Of a stretch of DNA of 64,000 bases, positions 63,317 through 64,000 are shown piece after piece. Within the stretch, counting starts at the first letter, position 1; every line of letters begins with the position of its first letter. The notes under the pieces are model-generated. The model searched no databases and was not told the DNA's origin. It worked only from the letters and a program-made list of their open reading frames with translations. The position numbers and the translations under genes are program-made. This DNA is from Pseudomonas putida (GTDB lineage: Bacteria > Pseudomonadota > Gammaproteobacteria > Pseudomonadales > Pseudomonadaceae). The stretch covers positions 3,440,001 through 3,504,000 of the forward strand of contig NZ_CP016634.1 in assembly GCF_002741075.1 (NCBI RefSeq), read 5' to 3'.

Positions 63317-64000
63317 AAGTAACGATCTCCTCCAGCTCCACCCGCGCACCGCGATGCAATGACTCACGAGCGGCTAACGATAGGCGCAGGCTTTGCAGGC
63401 CATCGAACAGGGTGACTTGTGGTTGCGCCTGCCCCCGCAGGCACTCCAGGAAGTGCTTAGCCTGGTCCAAGAACATATCGTTGCGCACAAAGCCTTCGAA
63501 GCTGTTGGATTCAACCTGCTCGCCAACAGCGTTGTAGACCGCCAATCGGGTGTTGATCAGATCCAGCTCGGCAACGCCCGCATCACCAATGATCTTGAAG
63601 GTACGCACAGGGGGACGCTGAATGAAATCCTGATGCAAGTGAATCGGGAAACTGCCTCGGTCCCCGGAGTAATGCATGAGTGACGTCGCGGTGTCCTCGA
63701 CATCGATCTCCAGATTACTGAGTTGCCCACCCACCGTAAGGATGTTGCGCGGCAATCCGAAGAACCAATAGATCAAGTCCATTTCATGGATTTGCGAAAG
63801 GATCACACCGCCGCCCTGATCAGCCCTGGCCGCATACATCTGGCGATAATCCTCATAGCGGTGCCAGTTGGGCAGATACTCTCCGATTTCTGCGCTGACG
63901 CGGATGATATTGCCGAAGAACCCCTCATCCAGCAGCGACTTGATTCGCAGAAGGCCCGGGTGGAAACGGAAGTTGTAGCCCACGTAAAAGAGCATTTGCT
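63309..64000 (-). CDS. Gfo/Idh/MocA-family oxidoreductase (partial, cut by window edge)
   Basis: The visible C-terminal part holds about 230 residues. GYNFRFHPGLLRIKSLL is the conserved segment after the Rossmann domain of Gfo/Idh/MocA enzymes, and the later beta-rich domain binds sugar. The N-terminal NAD-binding half must lie beyond base 64000, so the ATG at about 63995 is not the true start. It overlaps the SDR by 8 bases, so both probably act on the same sugar. Confidence 0.88.
   Translation of the reverse strand, partial: QMLFYVGYNFRFHPGLLRIKSLLDEGFFGNIIRVSAEIGEYLPNWHRYEDYRQMYAARADQGGGVILSQIHEMDLIYWFFGLPRNILTVGGQLSNLEIDVEDTATSLMHYSGDRGSFPIHLHQDFIQRPPVRTFKIIGDAGVAELDLINTRLAVYNAVGEQVESNSFEGFVRNDMFLDQAKHFLECLRGQAQPQVTLFDGLQSLRLSLAARESLHRGARVELEEIVTYG

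Overview
The window looks like a chromosomal segment of a Pseudomonas of the P. putida group. Evidence: high GC, Pseudomonas-type REP elements (GCGGGTAAACCCGC cores), the polar-flagellum regulators FleQ, FleS/FleR, FleN and FlhF, the MotC/MotD stator, and an HptB-HsbR-HsbA phosphorelay sitting between fliK and fliJ. Almost everything lies on the minus strand, so the operons read right to left. Species assignment is inference.

Layout by region. (1) 1-4.4 kb: end of an unrecognised gene, two small hypotheticals, an FKBP prolyl isomerase, an EamA-type exporter, a GFA-domain protein, a 750-bp gene-free block of nested inverted repeats and REPs, and a PhzF-family protein. (2) 4.7-12.0 kb: the cytochrome c maturation operon ccmABCDEFGHI plus a terminal lipoprotein, with junctions overlapping by 4-8 bases nearly throughout. 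(3) 12.2-16.9 kb, plus strand: a FliK-C-domain protein, a small FlhB-C-domain protein, and a 911-residue putative toxin combining a dermonecrotic-toxin-like (DUF6543-type) N-terminal half with a TcdA/TcdB-type glycosyltransferase domain. (4) 17.0-25.9 kb: chemotaxis and stator operon cheY-cheZ-cheA-cheB-motC-motD-parC-parP-cheW-DUF2802. (5) 25.9-31.1 kb: flhA-flhF-fleN-fliA. (6) 31.3-36.7 kb: fliLMNOPQR-flhB. (7) 36.8-40.6 kb: fliK and the hptB/hsbR/hsbA switch. (8) 40.7-50.9 kb: fliEFGHIJ, fleS-fleR and fleQ. (9) 51.1-54.7 kb: fliC-flaG-fliD-fliS-fliT. (10) 55.0-64.0 kb: a flagellin-glycosylation or surface-glycan island (FabH-like ketoacyl synthase, sugar-nucleotide epimerase, four-module giant glycosyltransferase, LicD-type transferase, methyltransferase, SDR and a Gfo/Idh/MocA oxidoreductase cut by the window edge).

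Regulatory signals match the established Pseudomonas flagellar hierarchy. Five sigma-54 type -24/-12 sites lie upstream of fleS, fliE, fliL, fliK and flhA. A near-perfect sigma-28 (FliA) site precedes fliC. A sigma-70-like candidate precedes fleQ. Intrinsic terminators follow fliC, fliD, the ketoacyl synthase and the DUF2802 gene.

The most unusual content is the glycosyltransferase toxin at 14177-16912. Its Asp/Arg/DXD residues have the same spacing as in clostridial glucosylating toxins, and it lies next to FliK-like and FlhB-like proteins rather than next to a recognisable secretion or immunity gene. Also notable are a modular repeat family at two loci, four tandem motifs in the CheA linker, and the multi-module glycosyltransferase beside a short flagellin.
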